Assembly (NCBI RefSeq): GCF_001050035.1
Contig: NZ_CVTA01000064.1
Coordinates: 62,001-126,000 of the forward strand
Direction: 5' to 3'
From: Mycolicibacterium komanii
GTDB lineage: Bacteria; Actinomycetota; Actinomycetes; Mycobacteriales; Mycobacteriaceae
DNA: 64,000 bases
Translations under genes and position numbers: made by a program
The notes under the pieces: generated by a model
The model's input: only the letters and a program-made list of their open reading frames with translations
Databases searched by the model: none
Told to the model about the DNA's origin: nothing
Part shown: positions 28,489-37,219 of the stretch, in pieces
Numbering within the stretch: the first letter of the stretch is position 1
How the letters are laid out: each line of letters begins with the position of its first letter

Positions 28489-29691
28489 TCACCTGGTCCT
28501 GACAGGCAACCTCGCCCACCCACGCACGCTGGACGTCCGTGCGCGGCTGGCGTTGTCGTAGTCGACGTCCCAGTCGGTCCACCGCTTGAGCACCTCCTCA
28601 AACGCGATGCGGCCCTCGAGACGCGCCAACGCCGAGCCGAGGCAGAAGTGCAGCCCTTGGCCAAAGCTCAGATGCCCGCCAACGCGGTGAATGTCGTACC
28701 GGTCGGGATCGGCGAATCGGGTCTCGTCGCGGTTCGCAGATCCATTGAGCAACAACATGTATGACCCTTCGCTCACCGTCTGACCGTAGAGCTCGACGTC
28801 GCGCGCCACATAACGCGCCTGCACCGGCGACGGCGGTTCGTAGCGCAGCGTCTCCTCCACCGCGGAGGGAATCAGCGCCGGGTCAGTGACGAGTTCGCGC
28901 CGCTGATCGGGATGTTCACCCAGCAGCTGACCCATGAAGCCGATGAGGCGAGCCGTGGTCTCGTTACCCGCCCCCGCGATCATCGCGGTATAGGCGAGCA
29001 CTTCGGTGCGATCCAGGGGCCGTCGCGTGCCGTCCCGCTCCTCGATCTCGGCATTCAGTAGCTCCGTCATCAAGTCGTCGGACGGATGCGTTGCCCGCCA
29101 TTCGATGTACTCGGCGAACATCGCGATCGCGTCCTGGAAGATCGTCGGGCTGAGATCAGCGACCCCGGTGTCCTGTGCGACTGTGATGCTCTTGTCGTTG
29201 AGGTCGCGAATCTGCTGCTGCCCCTCCTCGGGGATACCGAGCAGGTAGCCGATCGTGCGCATCGGCATGATTGCGCCGAGATCGGCCACGAAATCGAACC
29301 CGTCGGCGTCTCGCAGCGGATCCAGTGCACGAGAACAGAAGTCGCGCACCAGATCTTCGACGGCGAGCATTCGACGCGGCGTGAATACTCGCGACAGTAA
29401 CCGTCGGTGCAGGTCGTGCAGGGGCGGATCCTCGAACAGCAATATGCCCGGAGGCACCTCGATTCCGCTGAACAGAATGTCGGCCGTGGTTCCCCGGCCC
29501 GATCGATAGGTTTCCCAGTCCGGTAGGGCGCGCGCGACATCGTTGTACCGGCTGAGCGCATAGAAATTGTACTTATCGTTGAAGTACAGCGGAGCCTCGG
29601 CGCGCATGCGCCGCCACACTGGGTATGGGTTGTCGTCAATGGCGAAATCGAAGGGGTCGTAATATAACTCGACCGACGGATCAACAGTCAC
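28489..29691 (-). CDS. Cytochrome P450 (paired with AveC-like protein)
   Basis: A 400-aa bacterial class I P450. The oxygen-activating I-helix reads MIAGAGNETTARL (about residue 236-248), the ExxR motif is in VEETLRYEP (about 285) and the haem loop FGQGLHFCLGSALARLEG (about 344-361) carries the Cys ligand. Electrons would come from a ferredoxin; one candidate is at 44.9 kb. GTG start at 29691 with GGAG upstream. It is the last gene of a three-gene unit (39-aa membrane protein, AveC-like, P450). Substrate unknown. Confidence 0.93.
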   Translation of the reverse strand: MTVDPSVELYYDPFDFAIDDNPYPVWRRMRAEAPLYFNDKYNFYALSRYNDVARALPDWETYRSGRGTTADILFSGIEVPPGILLFEDPPLHDLHRRLLSRVFTPRRMLAVEDLVRDFCSRALDPLRDADGFDFVADLGAIMPMRTIGYLLGIPEEGQQQIRDLNDKSITVAQDTGVADLSPTIFQDAIAMFAEYIEWRATHPSDDLMTELLNAEIEERDGTRRPLDRTEVLAYTAMIAGAGNETTARLIGFMGQLLGEHPDQRRELVTDPALIPSAVEETLRYEPPSPVQARYVARDVELYGQTVSEGSYMLLLNGSANRDETRFADPDRYDIHRVGGHLSFGQGLHFCLGSALARLEGRIAFEEVLKRWTDWDVDYDNASRARTSSVRGWARLPVRTR

Positions 29692-29700
29692 AGCACTCCA

Positions 29701-30486
29701 CTATCGGGGTTGGTTCGGCACACCCGGAAACAGTTGCACGTTCGGTCCCGACGTCACGTAGCCCAGCTGCTTGGTTATCAGGTGGGGCGCGAAAACCGCT
29801 CCGTAGAGAAGATTTCCGATAACGACCACGGAGACGACGGACATGATGACCGATTGCGCGCGGGTCTTGGACACCTTGTCGGAGAACATCTCGATGACGT
29901 TTCGCCCCTGCTCGTCCGTGCGACCGAGCAGATATGTGAACACCATCATTTGAATACCCATCGCGATGGCGTCGTAGATCGGGTACTGGTGCAGCGTGCC
30001 CTCGAAGATCGCCAGTCCCGGAATGACGTAGGCGTAGTAGAAGACGCCGAGTTGAGCGCCGAGGCCGGCGTTGAATATGAGCGCCCAGCAGAAGCCGACG
30101 ACGAGGCCGACGACCAAAAGTGTGATCGGTCTGCGCCAGTTGAACCGCGCGGCCAACCGCCGTCCGAGCGCGGCACCGGTGACTGCGGGAATGCAGAAGT
30201 AGCCGATGTATCCCAACGGCACTGCGGACGGCAGCCCACCCCATGTCATGTTCAACGGCCACCACGACGGCATGCGCGGCAGTCCCGGCGGGAACTGGGC
30301 GTACATCGCCCAGTCGTAGGGCGCCTCGATCCACGAGAATGAGATCGCGCAGATGCACAGAAGCAGAAGGGGGTGCAGGCGGCGGCCCCGTACGGTGAGG
30401 TAAATGCCCGCCGCCAAGAACAAGATGCCGCTGAGCCAGCCGAAAGCGTTGGCCGCCGCCAGCAACGGTGTCAGCTCGGCGTTCAT
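29701..30486 (-). CDS. AveC-like (spirocyclase AveC family) membrane protein
   Basis: A 261-aa integral membrane protein with about seven transmembrane helices. Conserved-looking polar/aromatic stretches between helices are SFSWIEAPYDWAMYAQF (about 43-59), LPRMPSWWPLNMTWGG, and late TYLLGRTDEQGRNVIE. It fits the family named after Streptomyces avermitilis AveC, a bifunctional dehydratase/spirocyclase in avermectin synthesis, but actinobacterial relatives outside polyketide clusters have no known reaction. Its ATG overlaps the stop of the micro-ORF upstream (ATGA), and a P450 follows after 9 bases. A second, longer AveC-like gene is at 53.4 kb. Confidence 0.75.
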   Translation of the reverse strand: MNAELTPLLAAANAFGWLSGILFLAAGIYLTVRGRRLHPLLLLCICAISFSWIEAPYDWAMYAQFPPGLPRMPSWWPLNMTWGGLPSAVPLGYIGYFCIPAVTGAALGRRLAARFNWRRPITLLVVGLVVGFCWALIFNAGLGAQLGVFYYAYVIPGLAIFEGTLHQYPIYDAIAMGIQMMVFTYLLGRTDEQGRNVIEMFSDKVSKTRAQSVIMSVVSVVVIGNLLYGAVFAPHLITKQLGYVTSGPNVQLFPGVPNQPR

Positions 30487-30602
30487 CGATCCCGCGTGTT
30501 GCCGGTCCGGTGCCCGCGGGCTTCAGGGTCGAAGTAAACGACCACCCCGAAGATCAGGCCGATCAGCCCGAACAACGTCCCCAGCATGATGAGTTGGCCC
30601 AC
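30483..30602 (-). CDS. 39-aa single-helix membrane micro-protein
   Basis: A GTG at 30602, with GGGAGG about 6 bases upstream, opens a 39-codon frame. The product has one hydrophobic helix (residues about 4-23, LIMLGTLFGLIGLIFGVVVY) followed by a polar tail FDPEARGHRTGNTRDR. Its TGA overlaps the AveC-like ATG (ATGA), the usual sign of translational coupling. The helix, ribosome binding site and overlap together argue that it is translated. It could be a small partner subunit or stabiliser of the AveC-like protein. Family unknown. Confidence 0.65.
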   Translation of the reverse strand: MGQLIMLGTLFGLIGLIFGVVVYFDPEARGHRTGNTRDR

Positions 30603-30627
30603 GGCCACCTCCCTTCGGTCGCATTAT

Positions 30628-30645
30628 TAATAGTGGACACTATTA
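30628..30645. promoter_or_regulatory. Perfect 18-bp palindrome between tetR and the AveC/P450 operon
   Basis: TAATAGTG-GA-CACTATTA is a perfect palindrome in the 81-base spacer between two divergent units, 26 bases from the micro-ORF start and 39 bases from the tetR start. It is the likely operator of the adjacent TetR protein, controlling both sides. The half-site AATAGTG with CTATT at the same spacing recurs at 63914-63929. Confidence 0.72.
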
Positions 30646-30683
30646 CATCGGCTGAGGTCAAGAGACGGCTATCGTGAGTTTCC

Positions 30684-31322
30684 GTGTCTCAGCAACGTTC
30701 GTCGAAGAGTTCGCCCGTGCGGCGGCTGCGCGGCGAGGCACGCCGGCTCCTGCTCGACGCGGCACGAGAACTGTTCGCACGCCAGGACTACCGCGGAACC
30801 ACGACCCGTGAGATCGCCGAGGCCGCCGGTGTCAGCGAGTATCTGGTGTTCCGCCATTTCGGTTCGAAAGCCGGATTATTCCGCGAAGCCCTCGTGCTGC
30901 CGTTCACGAACTTTGTCGACGAGTTCGGCAAGACGTGGCGGACTGTCGTACCCGAGGAGACCGACGAGGAACAACTCGCCAAGCAGTTCGTCGGCGAGCT
31001 GTACGACGTGCTGGTGCGACACCGGGGTCTGCTCTTGACCCTCTTGGCATCAGACAGCCTCAGCGAGGAGGAGATCGAAAGCGCGGGCATCACCGACATC
31101 CGGCGAACTCTGACGGTTCTCGGGCAGATCAGCGCAGAAGGTATGCGCATCCGGGGAATACAGTCGAGCCATCCAGACCTGCCCGCCCACTCCACCGTCG
31201 CGATGATCGTGGGCATGGTGGCACTTCGCTCGACCTTTCACGGGGCCGAGCCGCCACCACGCGAGGCGATCGTTGACGAACTCGTGCAGGCCATTCTCCA
31301 CGGCTTCCTGCACCGGCCGTAG
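30684..31322 (+). CDS. TetR-family transcriptional regulator
   Basis: A 212-aa one-domain TetR regulator. The HTH lies at about residues 35-62 (TTTREIAEAAGVSEYLVFRH), preceded by the helix ARRLLLDAARELFARQDYRG. The C-terminal ligand domain is helical, without recognisable ligand residues. The start is the GTG at 30684. Divergent position and the 18-bp palindrome suggest local control of the AveC-like/P450 operon and of itself. A stem-loop follows its stop. Confidence 0.88.
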   Translation: MSQQRSSKSSPVRRLRGEARRLLLDAARELFARQDYRGTTTREIAEAAGVSEYLVFRHFGSKAGLFREALVLPFTNFVDEFGKTWRTVVPEETDEEQLAKQFVGELYDVLVRHRGLLLTLLASDSLSEEEIESAGITDIRRTLTVLGQISAEGMRIRGIQSSHPDLPAHSTVAMIVGMVALRSTFHGAEPPPREAIVDELVQAILHGFLHRP

Positions 31323-31330
31323 CGATTTCA

Positions 31331-31365
31331 ACGCGCTGGTCCACCTGGACGGTTGATCAGCGCGT
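31331..31365 (+). terminator. Hairpin after tetR
   Basis: ACGCGCTG and CAGCGCGT form an 8-bp stem at 31331-31338 and 31358-31365, with a nested GTCC/GGAC hairpin in the loop. It begins 9 bases after the tetR stop. It lacks a U-tract. It would separate tetR from the downstream SDR gene. Confidence 0.5.
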
Positions 31366-31405
31366 CGGACCGGTTGCCTACTGGTGGTCTTCCCATATAG
31401 TGTCG

Positions 31406-31421
31406 GAACAAATATTTGGGT
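31406..31421 (-). promoter_or_regulatory. Shared motif, site A (upstream of mycofactocin-type SDR)
   Basis: On the minus strand this reads ACCCAAATATTTGTTC, close to GACCTAATNNTTGTTC seen at four sites between 55 and 64 kb. On the plus strand the core GAACAAATATTTG is nearly palindromic. It lies 33 bases before the SDR start, at a promoter position. It suggests that this SDR shares a regulator with the distant cluster. Confidence 0.55.
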
Positions 31422-31453
31422 GCCGGTTTTCCGGTGTGTTTAGGGAGGTCCGG

Positions 31454-32335
31454 ATGCCGGGTCGGCTAGAGGGGAAAGTCGCTTTCATCACCGGCGCGGC
31501 ACGCGGTCAGGGTCGCGCGCATGCGATAGCGATGGCCAGGGAAGGCGCCGACATCATCGCTGTCGACATCTGCCGCGACATCCCATCCAATCCCTATCCG
31601 TTGGCCACACCCGACGATCTGGCAGAGACCGAACGATCGGTGAAGGAACTGGGCCGTCGGGTCGTCGCCCGCGTGGGTGATGTCCGAGAGCGGCACGAAC
31701 TCCGGGACGCGGTCGAAGCGGGACTGGCGGACCTCGGCAAGATCGACATCGTCCTTGCCAACGCGGGAATTCTGCCGATGGCCATGGGGCGCCCACACGA
31801 TCCGATGGCGTTCGTCGACGCGAGCGACGTCGACCTCCTCGGCGTGATGAACACGGTCGCGGTCACTGTCCCCCATTTGACCGACGGTGCATCCGTCATC
31901 ATCACCGGGTCGACCGCGGGCATGATCCGCGGCACCACCGACAACCCGAACATGGGTCCGGGCGGCAGGGGCTACGGCTGGAGCAAGCGTGTGCTCATCG
32001 AATACGTCGAAGAGATGTCTTTGGCGCTGGCGAGCCGGATGATCCGCGTCAACGCGATCCACCCCACGAACTGCAACACACATCTCCTGCACAACGACGG
32101 CATGTACAGCATGTTCCGGCCCGACCTCACCGAACAAGGCAAGCAAGCCACCCGCGAGGACGCCGAACCGTTGTTCACGATCTTCCAAGCCATGCCGATC
32201 CCGTATATCGAGCCGGACGATATGGCGAACCTGGGCGTATTCCTTGCCAGCGAGGAGAGCCGCTATATCACCGGACAGCAGATCCGGGTCGATGGCGGCT
32301 CATTGCTCAAGTGGCCCAACGGTCCTGGCGGCTAG
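31454..32335 (+). CDS. SDR-family oxidoreductase, mycofactocin-coupled type
   Basis: A 293-aa short-chain dehydrogenase. The N-terminus RLEGKVAFITGAARGQGRAH with a GxxxGxG nucleotide motif, followed by ADIIAVDICRDI, is the pattern of mycofactocin-coupled SDRs, which hold NAD tightly and pass electrons to mycofactocin. NAG motif ANAGIL (about residue 100), catalytic Ser in ITGSTAGM and YGWSKR (Tyr-x-x-x-Lys, about 175) are present; the substrate loop has NPNMGPGGRGYG. ATG 31454 follows GGGAGG; 18 upstream in-frame codons overlap the promoter motif and were dropped. Likely oxidises an alcohol made by a P450. Confidence 0.85.
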   Translation: MPGRLEGKVAFITGAARGQGRAHAIAMAREGADIIAVDICRDIPSNPYPLATPDDLAETERSVKELGRRVVARVGDVRERHELRDAVEAGLADLGKIDIVLANAGILPMAMGRPHDPMAFVDASDVDLLGVMNTVAVTVPHLTDGASVIITGSTAGMIRGTTDNPNMGPGGRGYGWSKRVLIEYVEEMSLALASRMIRVNAIHPTNCNTHLLHNDGMYSMFRPDLTEQGKQATREDAEPLFTIFQAMPIPYIEPDDMANLGVFLASEESRYITGQQIRVDGGSLLKWPNGPGG

Positions 32336-32405
32336 TCCGGTTGGACAGTCCCATCGGTGAACTCCGACCGGGCCCGGCGCGAGGCGGGCTCGATCCGTTG
32401 TGTTC

Positions 32406-34259
32406 TCAGGTTTCGATCACCAAGCCCGACATGCCGTCGTCCGAACGCCAGTCCTCGAGAAGCCTTTCAAAAGCGTAGTACCCCAGGCCATAAGTCTCGC
32501 CCAGGTAAGTTCTCGGCCGTAGATTACCGTCTTCGTCTGCTACTTCCTGCCCGTCATTGTTGAAGTAGCCTGGTGTGCATTCGCGAACGAACGCAGTGGT
32601 GTCGACAGCCACCTCACGGACATGATGTACATACGCGTCCTGAGCCTCGAGGCTGGTTTCGACGGAAGTCGCGCCGCGCTGCAGTGCCTGCCCGACGATC
32701 CAGGCAATATGCCGACCCTGATTGTTGAATGTCTCGGTGGTCGACGCGTTGAAGCCGCCCTGAAAGAAGCCCATGTAAAACTGATTGGGAAAGCCGTGCG
32801 TCATGACACCGTGCAGGGTTCGAAATTCGTGCGCCCACTGGTCATAGAGAGATCGGCCCCCACGGCCAGATACCTTGTCGATTCCCCATCTCCGCTGCAG
32901 ATCGCTGGTCACCTCGAAGCCGCTCGCGAAAATCAAGCAGTCAACCTCGTACTCGGTGGACTCATGAATGAATCCGCGGGTCGTGATCCGTTCCACCCCT
33001 CGCGTCCGCGACACGTCGAGAAGCTTCACGTTCGGCCTGTTGAATGCCGGATAGAACTCGTCGCTCGAGGCGGGCCGCTTGCACATGTGCCGATACCACG
33101 GCTTCAGGATCGCCGCTGTCTCTTTGTCTTTCACTGTCGCGTCGACCCGGCGACGCAGACGCTCCATCACCCGATAGTCCATCTCCTCGCGTATCGCGAG
33201 GAATTGCTCCGGTGATTCCGGCCAGCCTGTGTGCTCGAAGTGTGCTGAGAGATTCCGATTGATCTCCGTCCAGATGTCGCAGACTCGATCCGACTCACCG
33301 GGCATCAAACCGTCGATCGCAGCGCGGTGAAAGTTGATCTGGCGTTCGCGTTGCCAGCCAGGCTGTAACGTCGCTAGCCATGCCGGGTCGGTCGGCGTGT
33401 TGTGCCGCTCATCGACCGTAGAGGCCGTCCGCTGGAGCACGTACAACTGCTCGGCGTACCGAGCCAAGAACGGTACCGCTTGAATAGCAGAGGCGCCGGT
33501 GCCGACGATCGCGACTCGTTTGTCGGAAAGCTTGTCGAGGATCGGTGCTTCTTGGCTGCCGCCGGTGTACTCGTAATCCCAGCGGGCAGTGTGGAACATC
33601 TTTCCCCGAAAGTCATCCAGGCCGGCCACCCGCGGAACCTTTGGTGTGTTGATCGGTCCAAGCGCCATGACCACAAAGCGTGCGCGGAGGTCATCGCCGC
33701 GGTCGGTTTCAATGTGCCACCGCTTGATCGATTCGTCCCAGCCCAGCGCATTCACACAGGTGTGAAAGAGTGCACCGCGATAGAGTTCGAATTTCTTTGC
33801 GACACTTTGGCAGTACTGGCGTATTTCGAGTCCGTCTGCGAATTTCTTCGAGGGAAAAAACTTCATCTCCTCCAGAAGGGGCAGATAGCAATACGAGTCG
33901 TTGTCACACGAAAGACCGGGGTACCGGTTCCAGTACCACACGCCACCGAAGTCGCCTGCTTGCTCGATGATTCGCACATCCTCGACGCCTGCCATTCGCA
34001 TGTGATACGCGGCAAGTATTCCGGCCCAACCGCCACCGAGGATGGCGACGTCAACATCCTCACTCAGCGCATCGCGCGGCGACCGAGGCATGTGGGGATC
34101 GCTATAGTCGATTGCCCGCGTTTCCTCGGGGGCCGGGGTGTATTGCTCCTGACCGTCGGGACGGAGGCGGCGATCCCTTTCTTCGCGGTACTTCTCGCGG
34201 AGAAACGCGATATCCACGTCCTCGGGATCGGGTACCTGCGTCGGCTCACATGTCATCAT
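32406..34259 (-). CDS. Flavin-containing monooxygenase, Baeyer-Villiger type
   Basis: A 617-aa class B flavoprotein monooxygenase. It has the FAD Rossmann motif ILGGGWAGILAAYH (about residue 73), the fingerprint FRGKMFHTARWD (FxGxxxHxxxW(P/D), about 217) between the two dinucleotide folds, and the NADPH motif AIVGTGASAIQ (about 249). The roughly 65-residue N-terminal extension (REERDRRLRPDGQEQY) resembles larger BVMOs such as phenylacetone or steroid monooxygenases. Predicted reaction: ketone plus O2 to ester or lactone. Its start overlaps the P450 gene by 14 bases, so both are in one operon. The lactone hydrolase that would follow is not adjacent. Confidence 0.87.
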   Translation of the reverse strand: MMTCEPTQVPDPEDVDIAFLREKYREERDRRLRPDGQEQYTPAPEETRAIDYSDPHMPRSPRDALSEDVDVAILGGGWAGILAAYHMRMAGVEDVRIIEQAGDFGGVWYWNRYPGLSCDNDSYCYLPLLEEMKFFPSKKFADGLEIRQYCQSVAKKFELYRGALFHTCVNALGWDESIKRWHIETDRGDDLRARFVVMALGPINTPKVPRVAGLDDFRGKMFHTARWDYEYTGGSQEAPILDKLSDKRVAIVGTGASAIQAVPFLARYAEQLYVLQRTASTVDERHNTPTDPAWLATLQPGWQRERQINFHRAAIDGLMPGESDRVCDIWTEINRNLSAHFEHTGWPESPEQFLAIREEMDYRVMERLRRRVDATVKDKETAAILKPWYRHMCKRPASSDEFYPAFNRPNVKLLDVSRTRGVERITTRGFIHESTEYEVDCLIFASGFEVTSDLQRRWGIDKVSGRGGRSLYDQWAHEFRTLHGVMTHGFPNQFYMGFFQGGFNASTTETFNNQGRHIAWIVGQALQRGATSVETSLEAQDAYVHHVREVAVDTTAFVRECTPGYFNNDGQEVADEDGNLRPRTYLGETYGLGYYAFERLLEDWRSDDGMSGLVIET

Positions 34260-35574
34260 CGGTACCGCCTCCGGTTGCCGGCGTGAAAGTCAAGGGAAGG
34301 CGCTCCATCGCCAACAGCGCGGCGTTGGGTATGTAGCGGATCTCCTCGACTGGTATTGCAAGACTGAGGTTTCGCAGGCGCGTCGCAGTCTGTTTCGCCG
34401 CGACCAGCAACTGCATCCGTGCGAGAGAGACGCCCAGGCAAAGATGGACCCCCGCACCGAAGGTCATGCTCTTTCTGATGTTGATTCGACTCGGATCGAA
34501 TTGGCGTGGGCACTCGAAGACTGACTCGTCGTCGTTGGCAGAGGCGAACAGCACGAGCAGGTGCGCGCCCTTCGGTAATTCCGTACCGCCCAGGGTCACC
34601 GACTCGGTGGTGACTCTGGACAGCGCTCGCACCGGTGGATCGAGACGCAGTAGCTCCTCGACGAATCGACCCATCTGGGAGTCGTCGTCGACAGCATCGT
34701 AGAAGTGGGTGGCTATCTTCGGCTCAGTCGCCACGTGGAACAGGATGTTGGTGAACGCCGTCGACATCGAATCATGGGTGTTGATGAGAAGCGCGCGAGC
34801 GGTGGCAACCAGTTCCTCGAAGCTGAGTGGTTCCTCGTCGGGCGTTCGGGCCGTGATGATGTCGGACAGCATGTCGTCCTCGGGGTTGTCCATGCGTCGC
34901 CGGACCAGCGCGATCAAGTAGTTTTGCATCTCAGATAACTCGCGGGCCGCACGCACCATGTCTTCACGCGTGTTCGCAAGGCTGAATTGCGACAGATAGG
35001 CACTGCCCCATTTCTTGATGGTCGCCATGTCGAGATCATCGACCTGGAGTTGCTGCATGCTGAAGGCAATCGCCATCGGCAATGCGAGTTCGTGCAGTCC
35101 GTCTACCTCCCCGCGCCCGATGAAGCCGTCGATCAGTCCATCGACGATTTGTTTGAATTGCGGCTCAAGCGATTTCATTCGCTTTCTGCTGAAGGCCTGC
35201 GACAGCAGTCGACGTACCCGCGTGTGGCGCGGTGGATCGATGTTGGCGACGTCGGGGAAGAAACCGCCGCCTTCTCGCTCGAGTATGGCCTTCACTTCAT
35301 CGAGATGGCCGTGCGCCATCTGCTGGTAGTAGCCGAGTTCCTGCGAGTACACGACAGGATCACGAAGAACTTCAGAGAGGTCCTCATGCCGTGACACCAG
35401 GTACATACCCAGATCTTTTTCGAAATGGACCGGGGCGTCATAACGGAGGGTGCGGTAGTAGGCGAACGGATTTTCTTGAATAGCCGGATCAACGAAGGAT
35501 GCGTCGTCAAGGGAGCCCAGACGCTCGACTCCAACCGGGCAACCGGTCTCCACTGCAGAATCTTCTGTCGTCAC
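34246..35574 (-). CDS. Cytochrome P450 with atypical I-helix motif
   Basis: A 442-aa P450. The haem loop FGAGVHLCLGVSLARMQL (about residue 378) is canonical and VEELLRLDPP holds ExxR. The I-helix reads LLINTHDSMSTAF: the usual (A/G)GxxT becomes N-T-H-D-S, keeping the acid but replacing Gly with Thr and the Thr with Ser. The start is the GTG at 35574, because GGAGGGAG lies just upstream; a longer frame of 32 codons is unsupported. It is between the acyl-CoA synthetase and BVMO genes and overlaps the latter, so consecutive oxidation of one substrate is plausible. Confidence 0.88.
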   Translation of the reverse strand: MTTEDSAVETGCPVGVERLGSLDDASFVDPAIQENPFAYYRTLRYDAPVHFEKDLGMYLVSRHEDLSEVLRDPVVYSQELGYYQQMAHGHLDEVKAILEREGGGFFPDVANIDPPRHTRVRRLLSQAFSRKRMKSLEPQFKQIVDGLIDGFIGRGEVDGLHELALPMAIAFSMQQLQVDDLDMATIKKWGSAYLSQFSLANTREDMVRAARELSEMQNYLIALVRRRMDNPEDDMLSDIITARTPDEEPLSFEELVATARALLINTHDSMSTAFTNILFHVATEPKIATHFYDAVDDDSQMGRFVEELLRLDPPVRALSRVTTESVTLGGTELPKGAHLLVLFASANDDESVFECPRQFDPSRINIRKSMTFGAGVHLCLGVSLARMQLLVAAKQTATRLRNLSLAIPVEEIRYIPNAALLAMERLPLTFTPATGGGTDDDM

Positions 35575-35593
35575 AAGCTGCTCCCTCCATCCG

Positions 35594-37219
35594 TCACTTG
35601 TTCGCGCCCGCCCTCGCCCGTGCGCGAGGCGACTGTTGCTTGCCGTCCCACGTGTAGGGGCCGACTCCACGCCGCCGTAAGTCCGCTTTGATGACCCGCA
35701 GGGTCGCTTGGGTTTTCGGCAGCTCGTCCACGAATTCGATGTAGCGGGGAATCATGAACTTCGTCATCCGACTTTGGAGATCCTCGTATAGATCCTGCGG
35801 GCTGATCGTGGATCCCTGGAGTCTCACCGCGAACAGCATCACCTCGTCTTCGACGCTGTCGGCGGGTACCGCGACCGCTGCGCACTCGACGATTTCCGAG
35901 TTACGCAAGACCTCCGCTTCGACCTCGAACGAGGAGATGTTCTCGCCCCTCCGGCGGATCGCGTCCTTGAGACGATCGACGAAGAAGTAATCACCATCCG
36001 GGGTGCGGACTAGCGCATCTCCGGTATGGAACCATCCGTTGCGCCAAGCGGTTGCTGTCGCTTCGTCGTTGTTCAGGTAGCCCGCGTTCATCACCCATGG
36101 CACCTGAGAGCGAACCACGCACTCGCCGACCGTTCCATCGGCGACTTCGTAGTCGTTTGCATCCACCAGCCGGACTTCGAACCCGGGATAACCCTCCCGC
36201 AGCCGGCCGACGGTGCGACTGTTCGGAGGATTCCAGCCGGACCTGATGGCCACACCGCCTTCCGTGCTGTTGTAAACGGTGCAGATGCGGACGCCGAACC
36301 TGTCGCTGAACTCTCGATAATTGGCACCCAGCGGCGCCATGAACACGTTCTTGAGACTCGTTGGGCCTGCCGGACCTTCGGGATCGCGCAGGAGCACGTC
36401 GGCCATTGAGCCGACGAGCATGCCTGTCGTGATCCCGAAGTTCAGCACGTCGTCCCAGAAGCTGATCAAGGCGAAGCGCGATCTCATGACAACTTGTCCG
36501 CCGACCATCGCCGCGTTATATGGAATCGACTTCGAACCAAAATGTGCGTGCGACGTCGTGCAGTAGAAAATGTCAGCGGAAGTCAGGTCCTCGATCGGAA
36601 ACGTCCCAGTATTGATGGAGTGCAATTGGCCCCACGGCAGCTTCACGGCTTTGGATGGTCCGGTGGTTCCTGAGGTATAGGTGATGCAGGCGATATCGTG
36701 AAACTCGGGCACGCTGATTCGTTCGCGCGTGGCCACCATGTCAAGTCGCAGACTCGAGGGCCGTGTGATGCCGGGCAGCGGTGAGTTCTGTTCGGCGATG
36801 TACGGTTCACCCTCGATTACGAGCACATTTGTGACGCTCTGCAAGTCGGCGGCGACGGTCTCCACGACACCCACATACTGTGGGGCTACCACCAGTAACG
36901 CGGGTGCGCAGTTGTTGATCGCGTAAGCGAGCATGCGCCCCCGGAACTCCGGATTCGTCGCGGCGTCGATCGCACCCAGACTCGCCAGCCCCAACCAGAC
37001 GGCCACCGAGTCCAGGCCTGCGTCGAGGACCGTGACAACGACGTCACCTCGCCGTACCCCGAGTGCTACGAAGCGTGCCGCCCACTCCTCCATCGACGCC
37101 TGCAGCTGACCCCACGTCGCCGACTGACCGTCCACGGTCCGGATGAACGTCCGGTCAGGATCTTCTCTCGCCATCCGATTCACGATGGCGGGCAGCGTTT
37201 CCGCTGACGTAGATGTCAC
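35594..37219 (-). CDS. Acyl-CoA synthetase (AMP-forming), FadD/CaiC-like
   Basis: A 541-aa ANL-superfamily ligase that activates a carboxylic acid as CoA thioester. ATP loop ITYTSGTTGPSKAVKLPW (about residue 176), CTVYNSTEGGVAI (A5), GWFHTGDALVRTPDGDYFF (A7) and DRLKDAIRRRGENIS (A8, about 414). The C-terminal A10 region reads LPKTQATLRVIKADLRRRG, so the catalytic Lys is probably the one in VIK, as in carnitine-CoA-ligase relatives that lack the usual TGK. ATG 37219 overlaps the stop of the KSI-like gene (4 bases). Substrate unknown; the operon suggests a cyclic or branched acid. Confidence 0.88.
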   Translation of the reverse strand: MTSTSAETLPAIVNRMAREDPDRTFIRTVDGQSATWGQLQASMEEWAARFVALGVRRGDVVVTVLDAGLDSVAVWLGLASLGAIDAATNPEFRGRMLAYAINNCAPALLVVAPQYVGVVETVAADLQSVTNVLVIEGEPYIAEQNSPLPGITRPSSLRLDMVATRERISVPEFHDIACITYTSGTTGPSKAVKLPWGQLHSINTGTFPIEDLTSADIFYCTTSHAHFGSKSIPYNAAMVGGQVVMRSRFALISFWDDVLNFGITTGMLVGSMADVLLRDPEGPAGPTSLKNVFMAPLGANYREFSDRFGVRICTVYNSTEGGVAIRSGWNPPNSRTVGRLREGYPGFEVRLVDANDYEVADGTVGECVVRSQVPWVMNAGYLNNDEATATAWRNGWFHTGDALVRTPDGDYFFVDRLKDAIRRRGENISSFEVEAEVLRNSEIVECAAVAVPADSVEDEVMLFAVRLQGSTISPQDLYEDLQSRMTKFMIPRYIEFVDELPKTQATLRVIKADLRRRGVGPYTWDGKQQSPRARARAGANK

